Origin: an uncultured Collinsella sp.
GTDB lineage: Bacteria; Actinomycetota; Coriobacteriia; Coriobacteriales; Coriobacteriaceae
NCBI GenBank assembly: GCA_900541025.1
Contig: UQIL01000004.1
Coordinates: forward strand, 1-64,000
DNA length: 64,000 bases
Direction: 5' to 3'
In this document: in pieces, positions 52,695-62,121 of the stretch
Layout of the letters: the number at the start of each line of letters is the position of its first letter
How positions within the stretch are numbered: the first letter of the stretch is position 1
The notes under the pieces: generated by a model
What the model saw: the letters and a program-made list of their open reading frames with translations, nothing else
Databases searched by the model: none
Told to the model about the DNA's origin: nothing
Program-made: the position numbers and the translations under genes

Positions 52695-53777
52695 CTAGAG
52701 CGTGTGGCCGTAGGCGTTGGCGGCCTTGATGGCGGCGGCGAACTTCTCGTCGGTGAAGGGCTCCGGGTTTCCCTGCTTCCACTCGTTGGTGGCGTGTGCG
52801 AACTCGCACAGGGCCGGGATATCGGACTCGGAAAGCCCGACCTGCTCGAGCGTCACGGGCAGGCCCATCTGCTTGTTAAAGGCGGCGTAGCGCTCAAGGT
52901 TCTCGGTGTCTCCCGTATAGGCAAACAGCACGAGCACGCCCAGGCTCACGACCTCGCCGTGCAGGTAAGTGCCCTCACGCGGAATGCTGCAGGTGGCGTT
53001 GTAGAACGCGTGCGCCACGCTCGAGTTGTAGTAGTAATCGTTCTGGTTGGTCAGGTTGGAGACGTAGCCCGTGTTGACCACGATGTCGAGCGCGATCTGC
53101 TTGACGGCCTCGCTCGACAGGTTCTGGCGCACGTCCTCAAGACCCTGGACGCCATAGGTAAACAGCGGCTCGGAACAGGTGTGGGCGAGTGCCAAGCCAA
53201 GGCCTGCCGTGTGCTCCAAATTGCCGGCGCTCGTGGCGTACTCGACCTCGGGCTGCTTAGACAGGGCATCGCCTACGCCGGCCCAGAAGTACTCCGCCGG
53301 TGCCTCGGCGATGATCTTGGGGTTGATGAAGATGTGCGCCGGTCGGTTGGGGTACGAATAGCCCTCGAGCGAGCCGTCGTCGTTGTACACGACGGCAATG
53401 GCGGTCGCGGCGGAGCAGTTGGAACAGATCGTCGGGACCGTAAAGACGATCTTCTTGAGCTCGATAGCTGCGGTCTTCACGGTGTCGAGCGCCTTGCCGC
53501 CGCCGCAGGCGATAAGCACGTCAGCTTCCTGGCAGGCAGGGGAGTTTACGACCTTGGCGATATTTGCGCGCGTACTGTTGGTGCCGTAGACGCGCGTCTC
53601 CAGAATTTCGACGTCGGTACCCGCCAGCGCAGCTTCGATACCGGGAAGTGCTGCGGCCAGTGCCCGCTTGCCACCGATGATCGCGACCTTCTTCGCGCCG
53701 TACTCGGCCAGCGCGCCGGGCAGCTCGTCAAAGCAATCCTCGCCAACGGTGTAGTCGCTCATTCCAATCGTGCGCAT
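52695..53777 (-). CDS. gldA: GldA-type iron/zinc alcohol dehydrogenase
   Basis: 360 residues. NAD-binding IACGGGKALDTVK, the PTICSNCSAATAIAVVY segment and metal-site GVGDALSK match the glycerol dehydrogenase branch of iron-containing dehydrogenases. Probably oxidises glycerol to dihydroxyacetone or acts on a related polyol or aldehyde. AAGAAGGTTGCT precedes the ATG. No dihydroxyacetone kinase is adjacent. Confidence 0.85.
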   Translation of the reverse strand: MRTIGMSDYTVGEDCFDELPGALAEYGAKKVAIIGGKRALAAALPGIEAALAGTDVEILETRVYGTNSTRANIAKVVNSPACQEADVLIACGGGKALDTVKTAAIELKKIVFTVPTICSNCSAATAIAVVYNDDGSLEGYSYPNRPAHIFINPKIIAEAPAEYFWAGVGDALSKQPEVEYATSAGNLEHTAGLGLALAHTCSEPLFTYGVQGLEDVRQNLSSEAVKQIALDIVVNTGYVSNLTNQNDYYYNSSVAHAFYNATCSIPREGTYLHGEVVSLGVLVLFAYTGDTENLERYAAFNKQMGLPVTLEQVGLSESDIPALCEFAHATNEWKQGNPEPFTDEKFAAAIKAANAYGHTL

Positions 53778-53924
53778 AGCAACCTTCTTTCGTTCGATAA
53801 AGTGCTTTCAGGTATTTTGCTCCAAGAGAAGGTCCACAGCCGCGAGAAATTTCGAACGTATAAAACCAGTGTTGAGGGTTTTTCGCCGGCGCGGAACGTG
53901 CTAGCATACTCCGCATAAGCGTTG

Positions 53925-54220
53925 ATGGGGACGAGTAGTCGGCCGTCCGCATGCCACAGAGAGCGGGGAGTGCTGAGAGCCCGTGCATGCGACCGATGAA
54001 AATCACCCCGGAGCTGCGGTCCCAACGGACGTGCCGCATAGGTTCGTCTTAGTAGACATCGCCGAGATGGCCGTCGATACAGGCCAGCCGAGTAACGGAT
54101 GCGAGCGCGCGATAACGCGGGCGAGGGCATCTAAGCTGGGTGGTTAAGCGAAGAGCTTTTGCGGGCACGCTGCCCGTTTTGTGGCGCTTCGTCCCAGCTT
54201 GTAGGGACGGGCGCTTTTTT
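53925..54220 (+). promoter_or_regulatory. T-box riboswitch (isoleucine) upstream of ileS
   Basis: Stem I elements are recognisable: GGGGACGAGTAGT, CAGAGAGCGGGG and GCTGAGAGCCC, with specifier ATC (Ile) at 54002-54004 after GAAA. The antiterminator sequence AAGCTGGGTGGTTAAGCG (54133-54150) has the TGGT bulge (54141-54144), which pairs with the ACCA end of uncharged tRNA-Ile; its partner is CCCAGCTT (54193-54200). Binding of uncharged tRNA would prevent the terminator and allow ileS expression. The gap 53778-53924 otherwise holds the gldA and ileS promoter regions and no gene. Confidence 0.9.
54184..54220 (+). terminator. Regulated terminator of the T-box
   Basis: Stem GCGC..GTCCC with GGGAC..GCGC (54184-54214) followed by TTTTTT. 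It shares GTCCC and AGCTT with the antiterminator, so the two are mutually exclusive. Confidence 0.85.
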
Positions 54221-54263
54221 GGTGCCCAGAGGGCGTGCGCGCCCACGACATGAAAGGGGTACC

Positions 54264-57065
54264 GTGGCAAACGAGTACAAGCAGACGATGAATCTGCCCA
54301 AGACCGGTTTTCCCATGCGTGCCGGTCTTTCCAAGTCCGAGCCCAAGCGACTCAAGGACTGGCAGGACAACAAGGTCTACGAGCAGGTTCTGAAGAAGAA
54401 CGAGGGTCACAAGAAGTTCGTGCTGCACGACGGTCCTCCGTACGCCAACGGTCCGATCCACATCGGCCATGCCATGAACAAGATCTCCAAGGACATGATC
54501 AACCGCTACTGGATGATGCAGGGCTATGAGGTTCCCTATGTCCCCGGTTGGGACTGCCATGGTCAGCCGATCGAGCATAAGGTCGAGGAGAAGCTCGGCA
54601 CCGAGAAGTTCAACCAGACCCCCACGGCCAAGATCCGTGAGCTCTGCAACAAGTTCGCCGTCGAGAACATCGAGCTGCAGAAGGCCGGCTTCCGTCGCCT
54701 GGGCGTGCTCGGCGACTGGGATAACCCCTACCTGACGCTCTATCACCAGCATGACGCTGCCGACATCGAGGTCTTCAAGGCCATGTTCGATAAGGGTATG
54801 ATCTATCGCGGTCACAAGCCCGTCCATTGGTGCAAGCACTGCCACACCGCACTCGCTGAGGCCGAGATTGAGTACTCCGACGAGACGAGCCCGTCCATCT
54901 TCGTGCGCTTTGAGATGACCTCCAAGCCCGCAGGCCTCGAGAACTTCGACGGCCCGGTCGACTTTATCATCTGGACGACCACGCCGTGGACCATCCCCTC
55001 CGACCAGGCAGTTTCTCTCAAGCCCGGCGCCGCCTATGTCGCCGTTGAGCACGAGGGTCGTGCCGAGGTCATGCTCGAGGACCTGGCTCCCAAGTGCTGC
55101 GAGGAGTTTGGTTGGGAGTACACCCCGGTTATGGTCGACGGTAAGCCCTATGTGGTTCCCGCCGAGACCTTCCACCACATCCACTACAAGCAGCCGATCT
55201 TTGATGGTGTTGAGGGCGTGGCGCTGCTGGCCGATTACGTCGGTGTCGATGACGGTACCGGTATCGTCCACAACTCGCCCGGCCACGGCGTCGACGACTA
55301 CTTTGCCTGCCTCAAGGAGGGCATTACCGACATCTGCATGCCGGTCGATGACGACGGCAAGTTCTACACCGGCGAGGAGTTTGGCACCGGTGGCCCCTTC
55401 AGCGGTATGGATACCGATGAGGCCAACCCGCACATCATCGAGTTCCTGCGCGAGCGCGGCACCCTGGTCCTCGAGAAGAAGATCACGCACAGCTATCCGC
55501 ACTGCTGGCGCTGCAAGCACCCGGTGCTCTTCCGTGCTACCGACCAGTGGTTTGTCTCTATGGACAAGACCGGTTTGCGTGAGCAGGCTGGCAAGGAGGT
55601 TCGCGAGAACGTCAAGTGGTATCCGGCTCACGCCGCCAACCGCATTGGCGCCATGGTCGAGCAGCGTCCCGACTGGTGCATCAGCCGTCAGCGCAACTGG
55701 GGCGTGCCTATCCCCAGCTACACCTGCGCCGACTGCGGCGAGAAGGTCATGAACGACGCCACGCTCGACGCCGTCATCAAGCTCTTCCACGAGAAGGGCT
55801 CCGACGCCTGGTTTACCGACGCTCCCGAGAGCTACCTGGGCGAGGCCTGCGTCTGCCCCAAGTGCGGCGGCCATCACCTCAAGGCCGATAAGGACATCCT
55901 CGACGTGTGGTGGGACTCCGGCGTGTCTTGGAAGGCCGTTTGCGAGTACCGTCCCGAGCTGGAGTACCCGGCGGACGTGTATCTCGAGGGCTCCGACCAG
56001 CATCGTGGTTGGTTCCAGAGCTCGCTGCTCACTTCGGTGGGTGCCAATGGCCACGCTCCGTACAAGGCGGTCGTCTCGCAGGGCTTCACGCTTGACGGCC
56101 AGGGCCGCAAGATGTCTAAGTCGCTCGGCAACGTCATCGACCCCAATAAGGTCTGCGACGAGATGGGCGCTGACATCATCCGTCTGTGGGTTGCCTCCGT
56201 CGACACCAGCTCTGACGTCTCCATCGACCACGAGATTCTCGCTCGTACGTCCGATGCCTATCGCCGTTTCCGCAACACGCTGCGCTTCTTGCTCTCCGAG
56301 CTCGAAGGTCAGTTTGAGCCCGAGACCGACGGCGTTGCCTTTGCTGACTTGCTGCCGCTCGACAAGCTCATGGTTGCCCGTCTGACCCAGGTCCAGGCCG
56401 AGGTCGACGACGCCTACGCCAGCTATGAGTTCCCGCGTGCCTACCGCGCGCTCTACGACTTCGTGGTTACCGAGCTCTCCAACGTGTACCTCGACGCCCT
56501 GAAGGACCGTCTGTACTGCGACAAGCCCGGTTCGCTCGAGCGCCGCAGCGCCCAGACCGTACTTGCCGAGCTCTTCTCGATGCTCATGCGCGACCTGCAG
56601 CCGATCCTGTCCTACACGGTCGACGAGGCCATGGCCTATGCGCCCGCCGGCTGCGTCGACCACCAGAAGTACGCCGCGCTGCTCGATTGGTACAAGTCGC
56701 CCATCACGGTCGACGAGGCCAATGAGTTTGAGGGCGTGCTCGAGGCCTCACTCGAGCTCCGTAGCGCCGTGACCAAGGCCCTTGAGGATGCCCGTTCTGC
56801 CGGCACCTTCACCAAGAGCCAGCAGGTTCGCGTCAAGGCGGTCGTTCCCGCCGAGATGTACGCGCTGCTGACCGGTGATAAGGCCGTCGACCTGGCCGAG
56901 TTCTACATCGTCTCCGATGTTGAGCTGACCCAGGGCGAGGAGCTCTCCGTTGCCATCGAGGCAGCCGAGGGTGAGTGCTGCGACCGTTGCTGGAACTACC
57001 GCACCACCGTCGGCGAGTACAACGGCCACGCGCATATCTGCAAGCGCTGCGCGAATGCCCTTTAA
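54264..57065 (+). CDS. ileS: Isoleucyl-tRNA synthetase
   Basis: 933 residues. HIGH motif in HIGHAMNKI, KMSKS in GRKMSKSLGN, CP1 editing domain in between, and a C-terminal zinc finger CCDRCWNY...CKRC. The short-type bacterial enzyme. GTG 54264 follows GAAAGGGG; the frame is open upstream into the T-box terminator, but that part is leader. Controlled by the T-box. Confidence 0.97.
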   Translation: MANEYKQTMNLPKTGFPMRAGLSKSEPKRLKDWQDNKVYEQVLKKNEGHKKFVLHDGPPYANGPIHIGHAMNKISKDMINRYWMMQGYEVPYVPGWDCHGQPIEHKVEEKLGTEKFNQTPTAKIRELCNKFAVENIELQKAGFRRLGVLGDWDNPYLTLYHQHDAADIEVFKAMFDKGMIYRGHKPVHWCKHCHTALAEAEIEYSDETSPSIFVRFEMTSKPAGLENFDGPVDFIIWTTTPWTIPSDQAVSLKPGAAYVAVEHEGRAEVMLEDLAPKCCEEFGWEYTPVMVDGKPYVVPAETFHHIHYKQPIFDGVEGVALLADYVGVDDGTGIVHNSPGHGVDDYFACLKEGITDICMPVDDDGKFYTGEEFGTGGPFSGMDTDEANPHIIEFLRERGTLVLEKKITHSYPHCWRCKHPVLFRATDQWFVSMDKTGLREQAGKEVRENVKWYPAHAANRIGAMVEQRPDWCISRQRNWGVPIPSYTCADCGEKVMNDATLDAVIKLFHEKGSDAWFTDAPESYLGEACVCPKCGGHHLKADKDILDVWWDSGVSWKAVCEYRPELEYPADVYLEGSDQHRGWFQSSLLTSVGANGHAPYKAVVSQGFTLDGQGRKMSKSLGNVIDPNKVCDEMGADIIRLWVASVDTSSDVSIDHEILARTSDAYRRFRNTLRFLLSELEGQFEPETDGVAFADLLPLDKLMVARLTQVQAEVDDAYASYEFPRAYRALYDFVVTELSNVYLDALKDRLYCDKPGSLERRSAQTVLAELFSMLMRDLQPILSYTVDEAMAYAPAGCVDHQKYAALLDWYKSPITVDEANEFEGVLEASLELRSAVTKALEDARSAGTFTKSQQVRVKAVVPAEMYALLTGDKAVDLAEFYIVSDVELTQGEELSVAIEAAEGECCDRCWNYRTTVGEYNGHAHICKRCANAL

Positions 57066-57135
57066 GGCACGGTAACTCGGCATTTTAGTTATTGGGAGAA
57101 TTTGGACGCCTTCGGCCCATTTGCTCCGCTGAATA

Positions 57136-57174
57136 AAAGCGGCATTCTGTTTTTCGGAATGCCGCTTTCTTTTT
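57136..57174 (+). terminator. Intrinsic terminator after ileS
   Basis: A perfect 12-bp stem (57136-57147 with 57157-57168) then CTTTTT. The 113 nt to lspA contain no gene. Confidence 0.85.
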
Positions 57175-57287
57175 ATGCTGGTTATTTATCTGGCGTTAGC
57201 GAATATGTCGTGCGCTCTGCGTGTGGCAATATAAGATGGTTAATTGCGTTAAACGGAATTCGATGTTCTTGAGGGTAGGGGATTGAT

Positions 57288-57887
57288 TTGGGTCGTGGTG
57301 CGGATATGACGCCGCCTTTGCGTTGGCGGTTGGTTGTTGCTGGTGGGGTGGCGCTGGTTGTGCTCCTTGTTGACCAGCTGACCAAGCTTGCGGTTCGTGC
57401 CGTGGGTGACGCTTTGCATGTGACTGTTATCCCCGGTGTGATCGACTTTCTATTTGTCCGCAATATCGGTGCTGCCTTTAGCATGGGCGAGGGGCATGGC
57501 ATCGCGTTTGCCGTGCTGGCGTTGGCGGTCATTATCGCTATTGCCGTGTACCTCGTTCGTGCACCCCGGCTCGCCCATCTTGAGGTTGTGGGCATGGCGA
57601 TGGTTGCGGGCGGTGCTATCGGCAACGCTATCGATCGTTTGGCCTTTGGCTTCGTGACCGATTTTATTGCCATCACCTTCATCGACTTCCCTGTTTTCAA
57701 TGTGGCCGATATCGGCATTACCTTGGGCGTCGTGCTCGCCCTCTTTGGCTACATGTTCTTGAGCCCCGCGGCCCGTGAGGTCGATGCGACTGCCGAACTC
57801 AATGCCCGTGATGAGGCCCGCGCCAAGCGCAAAGCCAAGCAGCGTGGGGAGCGTGCCCGCAAGATTCGCGAATGGAATGAGCGTTAA
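57288..57887 (+). CDS. lspA: Lipoprotein signal peptidase
   Basis: 199 residues with four membrane helices. Catalytic Asp residues lie in GNAIDRL and FNVADIGI. Cleaves prolipoproteins, such as the CotH-type lipoprotein here, after lipid attachment. The C-terminal 35 residues are a basic, Arg/Lys-rich extension. TTG 57288 is preferred (AGGGG 6 nt upstream); ATG 57306 is possible. It overlaps rluD by one base. Confidence 0.92.
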   Translation: MGRGADMTPPLRWRLVVAGGVALVVLLVDQLTKLAVRAVGDALHVTVIPGVIDFLFVRNIGAAFSMGEGHGIAFAVLALAVIIAIAVYLVRAPRLAHLEVVGMAMVAGGAIGNAIDRLAFGFVTDFIAITFIDFPVFNVADIGITLGVVLALFGYMFLSPAAREVDATAELNARDEARAKRKAKQRGERARKIREWNER

Positions 57888-58900
57888 TGGCCGACATCCA
57901 TATTCTTGTTGCCGACGATTGCTCTGGCCAGCGTCTCGACGCCTTTCTGGGTGCCAACGACGGCTGCCCCACGCGCTCTGCCTGCGCGCATCTGATCGAG
58001 GGCGGCGCCGTAATCGTGAACGGCGAGACCTGTTTGTCAAAAAAGTATGCCGTACGCGCCGGCGACCGCATCTCGGTTGACCTGCCCGAGCCTCACGATC
58101 CGACTGACGTGATTCCCGAGGCCATTCCCCTCGATATCCGCTACGAGGACGATTACCTCATCGTGCTCTCCAAGCAGCGGGGCCTGGTGTGCCATCCCGC
58201 TCATGGCCACGAGTGCGGCACTCTTGCGAACGCTCTGGTCTACCACTGTGGCATCGACCATCTTGGTACCGTGCAGGGTGAGGACCGCCCCGGTATCGTG
58301 CATCGTTTGGATCGCGATACCTCGGGCCTCATGCTTGCGGCAAAGGACGACGACACGCAGCGCGCGCTTCAAAATCTCATTCGCACGCGTACGCTCGACC
58401 GCCGCTATATCACGCTTGTCCACGGGCACATCGCCATGGACGAGGGCACCATCAATACCGGTATCGCCCGTTCCACGCGCGACCGCGTCAAGATGGCGGT
58501 TTCGGACGACCCCTTTGCCCGTCAGGCCATTACGACCTTTAAGGTCCTCGAGCGCTTCGATTCCACGCGTTTTGACGACGGCTATACGCTCGTCGAGTGT
58601 CACCTGTTTACCGGCCGCACGCATCAGATTCGCGTGCATATGCGTCATATCAACCACGCCTGCGTGGGCGATCCACTTTACGGCAAGTGCGATGCGCGCG
58701 CCGACCAGGGCCTGACCAGGCAGTTTCTGCATTCCTGGCGCGTGGCGTTCGAACATCCCGTGACGGGGGAGCGCATTGAGTGCCGCGACGAGTTGCCGTG
58801 GGATCTCGCTGCGGTTCTCGACGATCTGGCTCCGCGCTCGCTCGGTCGCACGGCCGCTGGAGATGAAATCGTTCCGCAGCTCGGTCTTCTCGAAGCCTAG
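57887..58900 (+). CDS. rluD: RluA/RluD-family pseudouridine synthase
   Basis: 337 residues. An N-terminal S4 domain (GQRLDAFLG) precedes the catalytic domain with HRLDRDTSGLM, where the Asp is catalytic, and TGRTHQIRVHM. Probably modifies 23S rRNA, but the exact site is not evident. Coupled to lspA (TAATG), the classic lspA-rluD pair. Confidence 0.92.
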   Translation: MADIHILVADDCSGQRLDAFLGANDGCPTRSACAHLIEGGAVIVNGETCLSKKYAVRAGDRISVDLPEPHDPTDVIPEAIPLDIRYEDDYLIVLSKQRGLVCHPAHGHECGTLANALVYHCGIDHLGTVQGEDRPGIVHRLDRDTSGLMLAAKDDDTQRALQNLIRTRTLDRRYITLVHGHIAMDEGTINTGIARSTRDRVKMAVSDDPFARQAITTFKVLERFDSTRFDDGYTLVECHLFTGRTHQIRVHMRHINHACVGDPLYGKCDARADQGLTRQFLHSWRVAFEHPVTGERIECRDELPWDLAAVLDDLAPRSLGRTAAGDEIVPQLGLLEA

Positions 58901-58982
58901 CCAGTATTAGGTGGTTTCTTGAACTCGGTAAGCCTGCGGTAAGATATACGGTTGTTTACGTAACGCGTTGCTGGGAGCCTGC

Positions 58983-60278
58983 ATGCTCGCCTTTTTACAA
59001 ACCAACACACCCATCGTGATCTTCAACCAGATTGTCGTCACGCTGCTCACGGTCTGCTTTCTGTACCAGGTGGTCTTCTTTGTCATTGGCGCTCTTCGTG
59101 GCGAGGTCGCGCCTCCCAAGGCCAAAAAACTCCATCGCTATGCTTTCTTTATCGCGGCGCATAACGAGGAGGCCGTGATTGCCAATCTCGTTCGCTCCAT
59201 CAAGGACCAGGATTATCCGTCCGAGCTCATCGAGGTTTTCGTGGTCGCCGATGCCTGCACCGACAACACGGCGCAGCTCGCGCGCGAGGCCGGTGCCATT
59301 GTTTACGAGCGCAATGACCTGGCCCGCAAGGGCAAGAGCTGGGTCATGGACTTTGGCTTCGACCGCATTCTCAACGAGTATCCCGACACGTTTGAGGGCT
59401 ACTTTATCTTCGATGCCGACAACGTTATCTCCCGCGATTACGTTTCCAAGATGAATGATGCCTTTGACCAGGGCTTCCATGTGGTCACGAGCTATCGCAA
59501 TTCCAAGAACTTCGGCAGCTCGTGGATCTCGGCAGCTAATGCTACTTGGTACCTGCGCGAGGCGCGCTTCCTCAACAACGCGCGCAATATCTGCAAGACG
59601 TCCTGCGCTGTTTCGGGTTCGGGTTACCTTATCTCGTCAAGCGTTATCGAGGGCATGCACGGTTGGCAGTTCCATACGCTGACCGAGGATATTCAGTTCA
59701 CCACGTTCTGCGCCATTCACGGCATTCGCATCGGTTATGCGCCTGCGGAGTTCTTTGACGAGCAACCCGTGACGTTCAAGGCATCCTGGAAGCAGCGTAT
59801 GCGCTGGACCAAGGGCTTCTACCAGGTCTTTTTTACCTATGGCAAGCATCTTGTCAAATCGACGTTCCGCTATCATCGCTTTGCCGCGTACGACATGTTT
59901 ATGACCATCGCTCCGGGCATGCTGCTGTCCCTGATCTCGATGCTCGCTAATGCGACGTTCTTGATTGTGGGTGGCCTTTCGCATGGTTTCTTGGCTACCG
60001 AAGTCGAGATGCAGGCGTGCGCCGCTTCGCTCATTATGACCTTCGCCATGATGTATCAGACGTTCTTTATCCTGGCGCTGCTCACGACCATCTTTGAGTA
60101 CAAGCACATTCACTGCGCGCAAAAGTGGCGTCTGGTTACTAACCTGTTTACCTTCCCGATCTTTATGTTCAGCTATATCCCCATCACGGTGGCTGCGCTG
60201 TTCCTGAAGGTCGACTGGGTGCCGACGCAGCACGCCGTCAACGTCACCCTTGACGAGGTCATGCAAGGCGCCAAATAA
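58983..60278 (+). CDS. Processive GT2 glycosyltransferase
   Basis: 431 residues. An N-terminal membrane helix, a GT2 domain with DACTDNTAQ, DADNVIS (DxD), TEDIQFTT (TED) and QRMRWTKGF (QxxRW), then 3-4 membrane helices. This is the layout of cellulose, hyaluronan and poly-GlcNAc synthases, so it likely polymerises and exports a beta-linked polysaccharide. No partner genes are adjacent. ATG 58983 has GGGAG 5 nt upstream. TTGAAC near 58919 and TAAGAT near 58940 could be its promoter. Confidence 0.85.
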   Translation: MLAFLQTNTPIVIFNQIVVTLLTVCFLYQVVFFVIGALRGEVAPPKAKKLHRYAFFIAAHNEEAVIANLVRSIKDQDYPSELIEVFVVADACTDNTAQLAREAGAIVYERNDLARKGKSWVMDFGFDRILNEYPDTFEGYFIFDADNVISRDYVSKMNDAFDQGFHVVTSYRNSKNFGSSWISAANATWYLREARFLNNARNICKTSCAVSGSGYLISSSVIEGMHGWQFHTLTEDIQFTTFCAIHGIRIGYAPAEFFDEQPVTFKASWKQRMRWTKGFYQVFFTYGKHLVKSTFRYHRFAAYDMFMTIAPGMLLSLISMLANATFLIVGGLSHGFLATEVEMQACAASLIMTFAMMYQTFFILALLTTIFEYKHIHCAQKWRLVTNLFTFPIFMFSYIPITVAALFLKVDWVPTQHAVNVTLDEVMQGAK

Positions 60279-60286
60279 CCACCACC

Positions 60287-60334
60287 AAAACCACCACAAA
60301 GGGGACAGGCACCTGTGTGGTGGTTTTTGTTTTT
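60287..60334 (+). terminator. Terminator containing a REP-like loop
   Basis: A perfect 12-bp stem (60287-60298 with 60316-60327) including ACCACCACA, then TTTTTGTTTTT. Its 17-nt loop contains GGGGACAGGCACC, a sequence resembling REP cores. Confidence 0.85.
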
Positions 60335-60359
60335 GCGATGTAACTCGAGGAGGCGTTCG

Positions 60360-60782
60360 ATGGTCTATATCCCGTTTTGGTTGTTTGCTATTGCTGGCGC
60401 CGTTATCGATGCTCGTGATCGGCGGTTCCCGAATTCGCTTGCCGGCGCGTGTGCGGTGGCGGCGTTAGCGGGTGTTTGGTTCGATCTCGGTTTGAACACA
60501 GCGCTTGACCACGCAGGTCTTGCCGTCATCGTGTATCTTGCTCTCGTGCTGACTGAGTCCTTCTGGCGTCGTCTTCGCCAAACCCCGGGCATCGGCATGG
60601 GAGATGCTAAGGCACTTTTCGCGCTTTGCACGCTCGACCCTATGGGTGGCATCGTGGCATTTGCCGCTGCGCTCCTGGTTCTTGCCCTCTCCTGTCTCAT
60701 CACGAAATCGCGCTCTCTGCCATTGCTCCCGTTTTTGGTGCCGATTTTTGCCATAATCGAGGTCGTGGGCTGCACTTTGTAA
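60360..60782 (+). CDS. A24-type prepilin peptidase (short)
   Basis: 140 residues, about four membrane helices. Both catalytic Asp motifs are visible: DARDRRFPN near the start and GMGDAK (GxGD) in the middle. The N-terminal cytoplasmic methyltransferase-type domain of long PilD is absent. Such enzymes process type IV pilin or Tad-like prepilins. No pilus genes are in the window. ATG 60360 follows GAGGAGGCGTTCG. Confidence 0.85.
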   Translation: MVYIPFWLFAIAGAVIDARDRRFPNSLAGACAVAALAGVWFDLGLNTALDHAGLAVIVYLALVLTESFWRRLRQTPGIGMGDAKALFALCTLDPMGGIVAFAAALLVLALSCLITKSRSLPLLPFLVPIFAIIEVVGCTL

Positions 60783-60813
60783 CCGATTGCGCATCCTTCT
60801 TAAGGAGCATGCC

Positions 60814-62061
60814 ATGGCAATTAATCAAGAAACGGCCGTCATTAAGGCGCGCATGGACCGTATTCCCTCGGCGTTGTCGCCCGAACTTGTCGAGCGCATT
60901 TCCGCCGATCGTGCTTCGGGGCATGTCAACCCGTATCGTTGCAACGACGATCAGGTCATTCGTCGTATTGATCGCGCCGCCGACAAAGGCACGCTTATGC
61001 GTCCGGCGTTTATGCGCGATACCGAAAAGATACTTCATCTTCCGGCGTACACCCGTTATGCAGGCAAAACGCAGGTCTTTAGCTTCCGTAGCAATGATGA
61101 TCTTTCACGCCGCGGTTTGCACGTACAGCTTGTCTCCCGCATTGCGCGCGATATCGGTCGCGCCCTGGGGCTCAATTGCGATCTGATCGAGGCGATTGGC
61201 CTGGGTCACGACTTGGGACACACGCCTTTCGGCCATGCCGGCGAGCGCTTCCTCAACGATATCTTTCATGAGCGTACGGGGCGTTATTTTTTCCATAACG
61301 TGCAGTCGGTCCGCGTGCTCGACGCGTTGTATGGCCGCAACGTGTCGCTCCAGACGCTCGACGGCGTGCTATGCCATAACGGCGAGTACGAGCAGCGTGT
61401 GTTTGAGCTCTCGGACATGGGCTCCTTTGACCAGTTTGACCAGACGGTTGAGGATTGCATTGCCACGGGCTATAGCGCAATTGAGCATCTCCGTCCCATG
61501 ACGCTCGAAGGCTGCGTGGTCCGCATCTCTGATATCCTTGCCTACGTTGGGCGCGATCGCCAAGACGCCATTGCGGCGGGCCTGCTTTCGCCCGACGCTT
61601 TTGATGATGGCCGAGGCGGTGCCTACAACAGTTGGATCCTCACGCATGCCTCCATCGATATCGTTGAGCACAGTTATGGTAAGCCGCGCATCGAGATGAG
61701 CGAGGACCTGTTTGAGGAAATTCGCCGAGCCAAGCACGAGAACTACGAGAAGATCTATAGCAAGGGCGGTATCGAAGGCGATTCCGAGGCGGAGCTGCGC
61801 GAGGCATTCGAAAAACTCTACGACCGTTGCCTGCAGGATATAAACGAAGGCGACGAGTCTTCGTATATCTTTAAGCACCATATTTCGCGCATTGAGCAGC
61901 AGCTTTCCTACTACGATCGCACCTACGCTTGGCAGGACGACAAGGATCAAGCCGTGGTGGATTATATCGCGAGTATGACGGACGGTTATTTCTGCGAGCT
62001 GACGAGCAAGCTGTTCCCGGGTCTAAAGTTTCCGCATCGTACCTATATTAACGAACGGTAG
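60814..62061 (+). CDS. dgt: dGTPase-like HD-domain phosphohydrolase
   Basis: 415 residues. The HD metal site is in GLGHDLGHTPFGHAGE, preceded by RGLHVQLVSRIARDI. The order matches deoxyguanosinetriphosphate triphosphohydrolases, which lower dNTP pools. It could also be a divergent family member with other nucleotides as substrate. AAGGAGCATGCC precedes the ATG. Confidence 0.85.
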   Translation: MAINQETAVIKARMDRIPSALSPELVERISADRASGHVNPYRCNDDQVIRRIDRAADKGTLMRPAFMRDTEKILHLPAYTRYAGKTQVFSFRSNDDLSRRGLHVQLVSRIARDIGRALGLNCDLIEAIGLGHDLGHTPFGHAGERFLNDIFHERTGRYFFHNVQSVRVLDALYGRNVSLQTLDGVLCHNGEYEQRVFELSDMGSFDQFDQTVEDCIATGYSAIEHLRPMTLEGCVVRISDILAYVGRDRQDAIAAGLLSPDAFDDGRGGAYNSWILTHASIDIVEHSYGKPRIEMSEDLFEEIRRAKHENYEKIYSKGGIEGDSEAELREAFEKLYDRCLQDINEGDESSYIFKHHISRIEQQLSYYDRTYAWQDDKDQAVVDYIASMTDGYFCELTSKLFPGLKFPHRTYINER

Positions 62062-62121
62062 TTCGTATCATTTCGGTATACTGTTGGTCAACAACGATTT
62101 TGATTGATGCACGGGATGGCT

